This document shows, one piece after another, positions 61,049-64,000 of a stretch of 64,000 bases of DNA. How positions within the stretch are numbered: the first letter of the stretch is position 1; the number at the start of each line of letters is the position of its first letter. Below the pieces are notes generated by a model that was not told the origin of the DNA, ran no database searches, and saw only the letters and a program-made list of their open reading frames with translations. Origin of the DNA: Streptomyces mangrovisoli (lineage in GTDB: Bacteria > Actinomycetota > Actinomycetes > Streptomycetales > Streptomycetaceae). Location of the stretch: contig NZ_LAVA02000019.1 in the NCBI RefSeq assembly GCF_000974985.2, forward strand, positions 1 through 64,000, written 5' to 3'. The position numbers were made by a program, and so were the translations under genes.

Positions 61049-61426
61049 CTACTGTTCGGGGCCGAGCAGCCGGCGCAGCAGTTCCGCGTCGGCCTCGGAC
61101 AGGCCGTCGGCGAAGCGGGCGAGGACGTCGTGCCGGTCGGAACGCGCGTCCAGGACGGACCGCATCCGGCGGGCGGCCAGACCGGGGTCGTCGGCCACGG
61201 GCGTGTAGGCGTAGGCCCGGCCGCGCGGGCCGCGGGTCAGCAGGCCCTTGGTGTGCATGCGGGTGAGGATCGTGACCACGCTGCTGTACGTCAGCTCGCC
61301 GCCGAGGGCTTCGGCGACCTCGCCGGGGGTCAGCGCGCCGTCGGCGCGGTGCAGCAGGTCGAGGATCTCGGCCTCGCGTGCGCCGTTGGCCCGCCTCGGG
61401 CCGCGCCCGCCCGCTTGAGCGCCCAT
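61049..61426 (-). CDS. BlaI/MecI-family repressor
   Basis: A 125-residue winged-helix repressor: GAREAEILDLLHRADGALTP, then VAEALGGELTYSSVVTILTR, with HTKGLLTRGPRGRAYAYTP as the wing. BlaI binds TACA-n4-TGTA operators and is inactivated by proteolysis. The strong AAGGAGG lies 8 bp before ATG 61426. Two BlaI-type operators are upstream, implying autoregulation together with the M56 gene. In Streptomyces such pairs also control genes unrelated to beta-lactams. Confidence 0.9.
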   Translation of the reverse strand: MGAQAGGRGPRRANGAREAEILDLLHRADGALTPGEVAEALGGELTYSSVVTILTRMHTKGLLTRGPRGRAYAYTPVADDPGLAARRMRSVLDARSDRHDVLARFADGLSEADAELLRRLLGPEQ

Positions 61427-61449
61427 GCGCCGGACCTCCTTCCCTCATC

Positions 61450-61486
61450 TTCTACAGTCGTGTAAAACTTCTACAGCGGTGTAGAA
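61450..61486. promoter_or_regulatory. two BlaI-type operators
   Basis: TTCTACA-gcgg-TGTAGAA (61469-61486) is a perfect dyad and TTCTACA-gtcg-TGTAAAA (61450-61467) differs at one position. Both keep TACA-n4-TGTA with a 19-bp start-to-start spacing. They lie directly upstream of the BlaI gene. Confidence 0.85.
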
Positions 61487-61785
61487 CCGCTCTCCCGAGT
61501 CTGACATGCGCCCGCACCGGGGGACACACCCCGCCGGCCACGGCGCTCGGCCGGAAAGGACCCCTCGATCCCCTTGACTCCCCAGCACCTCGCGCCCACG
61601 GTCGCGGGCACTCGTGGAACCCCTGCACCGAATCAGCCATCAGAACAAGTACGGGGGAAAAGGGCAGGGGCATGTGCAGGCACGGAGGGCAGCACCGACA
61701 CGAGCTGCACCGGCGGCAGCACCGGCACCGAGTACTCCCGCACCCGTACTCGCATCCGCACACACCCGCTCCAGGAGTCCGCAGC
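61487..61785. other. intergenic region before the glycosyltransferase
   Basis: About 300 bp with no gene recognised. TTGACT at 61574-61579 could be a -35, but no -10 of the right spacing was found. The GT ribosome site AGGAG is at its right end. Confidence 0.45.
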
Positions 61786-63006
61786 GTGAAGATCACGTTT
61801 TTGATCCACAACGTCTACGGCATCGGCGGAACCATCCGCACCACGGTCAACCTCGCCGCCGCTCTCGCCGATGAGCACGAGGTGACCATCGTCTCGATGC
61901 TGCGCCATCGCGCCCGCCCACGGTTCGCCATCGACCCGCGGGTGACGGTCGTCCCCCTGGTCGACAACCGCCCGTCCTCCCCCGACGCGTCCGACGAGCT
62001 GCACCGCCGGCCCGCCAGGGTCTTCCCGGCGGCGGAGAAGCGCTACAAGCAGTACAGCCGGCTCACGGACCGGCGCGCCGAGGAGTACCTGCGCGACTGC
62101 GACGCCGACGTGGTCATCGGCACCCGGCCGGGCCTCAACGTCTATCTGGCCCGCTTCGCCCCGGCCGGCGCGCTGCGCATCGCCCAGGAACACCTGACCC
62201 ACGACACCCACACGGACCGGCTCCGCACCCGGCTGGCGCGGCACTACCGCACCCTGGACGCGGTGATCACCACCACCGAGGCCGACGCCGCCGTCTACCG
62301 CAAGAAGATGCGCCTGCCCGGCGTCCGCGTCCTGGCCATCCCCAACAGCGTCCCCGACCCCGGACCGGCGCCCGCGCAGGAGCGGCCGCCGGTGATCGCC
62401 GCCGCGGGCCGGCTGGTGCGGGCCAAGCGGTTCGACCTGCTCATCGACGCCTTCACCGACGTCGCCGCGAAGTTCCCCGACTGGTCGCTGCGCATCTACG
62501 GCGCGGGCAACGACAAGCAGCGGCTCCAGGACCTCATCGACGAGCAGGGTCTCGGCGAGCGGGCGCGGCTGATGGGTGCCGTCTCCCCGATCGAGGCCGA
62601 GTTCCACCAGGCGTCCGTCGTCGCCTCCGCCTCCGACGCCGAGTCCTTCGGCATGACGCTGGTCGAGGCCATGCGCTGCGGCACCCCGGTCGTCGCCACC
62701 GACTGCCCGCTCGGCCCGGCCGAGATCGTCCACGACGGCGTCGACGGCCGACTGGTCCCCATGGGCGACCGGGACGCCCTGGCCGCCGCGCTGTGCGACC
62801 TGATCGCCGACGAGCCCGTCAGACTCCGCATGGGCGAGGCGGCCCGCACCGCCGCGCGGCGCTTCGACCCCGCGCACATAGCCCGGGCCTACGACGGCCT
62901 CCTCACCGAACTCTCCGCCGCCCGGGCCGCACGGCCTCGCCGACGCCTCGAAGCCGGGTGGCGCACCCTCCTCGCCCGGCCGGCCCAGAGCCTGCTGCGC
63001 CGCTGA
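61786..63006 (+). CDS. GT4-family glycosyltransferase
   Basis: A 406-residue retaining glycosyltransferase with GT-B fold. The N-terminus is KITFLIHNVYGIGGTIRTTV (the GG loop), the acceptor half has DVVIGTRPGLNVYLARFAP, and the donor site has IAAAGRLVRAKRFDLLIDAF and SFGMTLVEAMRCGTPVVATD with the E-x7-E type motif. Related proteins add sugars to teichoic acids, polysaccharides or glycolipids. GTG 61786 follows AGGAG by 8 bp. The next genes encode a tiny ORF and a GT-C-like membrane enzyme, so a cell-envelope glycan locus continues past the window. Confidence 0.88.
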   Translation: MKITFLIHNVYGIGGTIRTTVNLAAALADEHEVTIVSMLRHRARPRFAIDPRVTVVPLVDNRPSSPDASDELHRRPARVFPAAEKRYKQYSRLTDRRAEEYLRDCDADVVIGTRPGLNVYLARFAPAGALRIAQEHLTHDTHTDRLRTRLARHYRTLDAVITTTEADAAVYRKKMRLPGVRVLAIPNSVPDPGPAPAQERPPVIAAAGRLVRAKRFDLLIDAFTDVAAKFPDWSLRIYGAGNDKQRLQDLIDEQGLGERARLMGAVSPIEAEFHQASVVASASDAESFGMTLVEAMRCGTPVVATDCPLGPAEIVHDGVDGRLVPMGDRDALAAALCDLIADEPVRLRMGEAARTAARRFDPAHIARAYDGLLTELSAARAARPRRRLEAGWRTLLARPAQSLLRR

Positions 63007-63087
63007 CCGGGTCCCGCACCCGCCCCGGGCACAGGCCGCCCGGGGCCCCGCGCCGGCCCGACCGCACCAGAACAGAAACGGACCCGC

Positions 63088-63225
63088 ATGAGCACCATCG
63101 CCGTCCGCCGGACCGCCGCAACCGCGCCCGACCAGCCCTCCACGACCGCCGCGACCGCGCTCGACCAACCCTCCGCGCCCACCCCGACCACTCCGACCAC
63201 TCCGACCACGGTGCGTGCGGTATGA
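63088..63225 (+). CDS. possible 45-residue low-complexity ORF
   Basis: Encodes a Thr/Pro/Ala-rich peptide with an internal repeat (TAPDQPSTT and TALDQPSAP) and a PTTPTTPTT end. Its stop overlaps the ATG of the next gene (ATGA), which suggests translational coupling, but the ribosome site is weak and the composition is not informative. It may be just an alternative upstream start region. Confidence 0.4.
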   Translation: MSTIAVRRTAATAPDQPSTTAATALDQPSAPTPTTPTTPTTVRAV

Positions 63226-64000
63226 CCATCGCACCCACCCGCATCCCGCCCGGCCTCCTCGCCCCGCACCCGGCGACCCGCCGGGTGCCCTGGCCGGAGC
63301 TGGTCGCCATCGCCTACGCGGTGGTCCAACTCGCCCTGGTGGTACCGCATCTGGGCCTGGGATGGGACGAGACGGTGTTCGTCTCCCAGGTCGACCCGCG
63401 CACCCCCGCCGCCTACTTCAGCGCCCCGCGCTCGCGCGGCATCAGCTTCCTCGTGGCGCCCGTGCTCGCGGTGACCGGCAGCACCACCGCGCTGCGGGTC
63501 GCGCTCGCGCTGCTGTCCGCCGGGGCGCTGTACGCCGCCTACCGCGTCTGGCGCCCGCTGATCGGCCCCGGACGCACCGCCCTCGCGTCCCTGCTCTTCG
63601 CCGGCCTGTGGACCTCGCTCCTCTACGGCCCGCAGGCCATGCCGAACCTGTGGGTGGCCCTGTCCTCGGTGGCGGCGGCCGGCTGGTTCCTGCGCGCCAT
63701 GCGCCCGCGAGCGCCGCGGGGGACCCTGATCGCCCTGGGCGCGACGGTCGCCGCGGCCACCTCCTTCCGCCTCTCCGACGGCGTCTGGCTCGCCCTGCCG
63801 CTGCTGGCCTCCTGCGCGGCCGTACGAAGGTGGCGGCGCCCGGCGCCCCTGCTCGCGATCGTCGCGGGGCTGGCCCTGGGCGGCGCGGAGTGGGTCGTGG
63901 AGGCCTACGCGCGCTGGGGCGGGGTCGGCAACCGACTGGCGGTCTCCAGCGCCACCCAGGGCGGCATGGGCGCGCAGTGGGCGGTCGGCATGGCCTGGCG
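63222..64000 (+). CDS. membrane glycosyltransferase (GT-C/GT39-like), 5' part
   Basis: The first about 259 codons are present; the gene runs off the window. Several membrane helices are visible (ELVAIAYAVVQLALVVPHLG, ISFLVAPVLAVTGSTT, ALASLLFAGLWTSLLYG, LLASCAAV). The first lumenal loop carries GLGWDETVFVSQVDPR, whose Asp-Glu pair fits the catalytic region of GT-C polyprenyl-phosphate-sugar transferases. It would act at the outer face of the membrane. Together with the GT4 gene it suggests an envelope-glycan assembly locus. Confidence 0.75.
   Translation, partial: MTIAPTRIPPGLLAPHPATRRVPWPELVAIAYAVVQLALVVPHLGLGWDETVFVSQVDPRTPAAYFSAPRSRGISFLVAPVLAVTGSTTALRVALALLSAGALYAAYRVWRPLIGPGRTALASLLFAGLWTSLLYGPQAMPNLWVALSSVAAAGWFLRAMRPRAPRGTLIALGATVAAATSFRLSDGVWLALPLLASCAAVRRWRRPAPLLAIVAGLALGGAEWVVEAYARWGGVGNRLAVSSATQGGMGAQWAVGMAW

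Noticed and set aside
1..64000. tRNA, rRNA, riboswitch, integrase/transposase or attachment site
   Set aside because: None was recognised on either strand. Regulator and exporter genes are typical chromosomal accessory genes, and no element boundaries were found.

Overview
The window is high-GC actinobacterial DNA with the codon habits, GTG starts, TetR/MarR/ArsR/SARP regulators and multidomain proteins typical of Streptomyces (or a close relative). No rRNA, tRNA, CRISPR array, insertion sequence, integrase or replication origin was seen. Genes are dense, mostly short operons flanked by their own regulator, and many intergenic gaps hold small tandem repeats.

1-9.2 kb: the edge of a secondary-metabolite gene cluster, all transcribed leftwards and cut by the window start. 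It runs SARP activator, two-domain aromatase/cyclase, acyl-CoA-dehydrogenase-like protein, phosphopantetheinyl transferase, condensation/thioesterase-like protein, NUDIX hydrolase, acyl-CoA carboxylase epsilon and the 5' end of the carboxyltransferase (beta) subunit. The set suggests an aromatic polyketide pathway (malonyl-CoA supply, carrier-protein activation, ring cyclisation); the synthase itself would lie to the left. Two of the proteins look catalytically degenerate. A five-heptamer, 11-bp-phased SARP site precedes the carboxylase genes.

9.5-24.5 kb: accessory genes with local regulators. These include a MerR regulator fused to a DNA sliding-clamp-like domain behind a textbook 19-bp-spacer MerR promoter; a TetR/DHA2 exporter pair; a TetR - GPH transporter - sphingosine-1-phosphate-lyase-like operon; and a MarR - DHA2 exporter - PEBP operon beside an ornithine-cyclodeaminase-family gene.

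24.7-30.6 kb: a putative proteostasis or stress module: an unrecognised 327-residue protein, an Hsp90-family ATPase and, 2 bp downstream, a 983-residue TPR-type protein.

30.7-43.6 kb: a decayed kinase pseudogene, an HxlR/oxidoreductase divergent pair, a large secreted subtilase, a TrmB/LuxR-type regulator, an ArsR-FtsX permease operon and several small uncharacterised proteins.

43.8-48.7 kb: a three-gene translationally coupled catabolic operon (FAD phenol hydroxylase, maleylacetate reductase, hydroxyquinol 1,2-dioxygenase), the order expected for resorcinol/hydroxyquinol degradation, with a convergent AraC regulator.

48.7-59.6 kb: alpha/beta hydrolases, a crotonase pseudogene, a gamma-butyrolactone-receptor-type TetR with an ARE-like site upstream, methyltransferases (one divergent from a TetR across two identical-arm operators), a HEAT-like fusion protein, a VOC protein and a secreted lamin-tail protein.

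60-64 kb: a BlaI/M56 peptidase pair with twin BlaI operators, then a GT4 glycosyltransferase and a membrane GT-C-like enzyme running off the window end. Across the window at least nine genes have a -10-like hexamer ending 6-7 nt before the start codon, indicating extensive leaderless transcription. Functions are inferred from sequence motifs only; no database search was possible.
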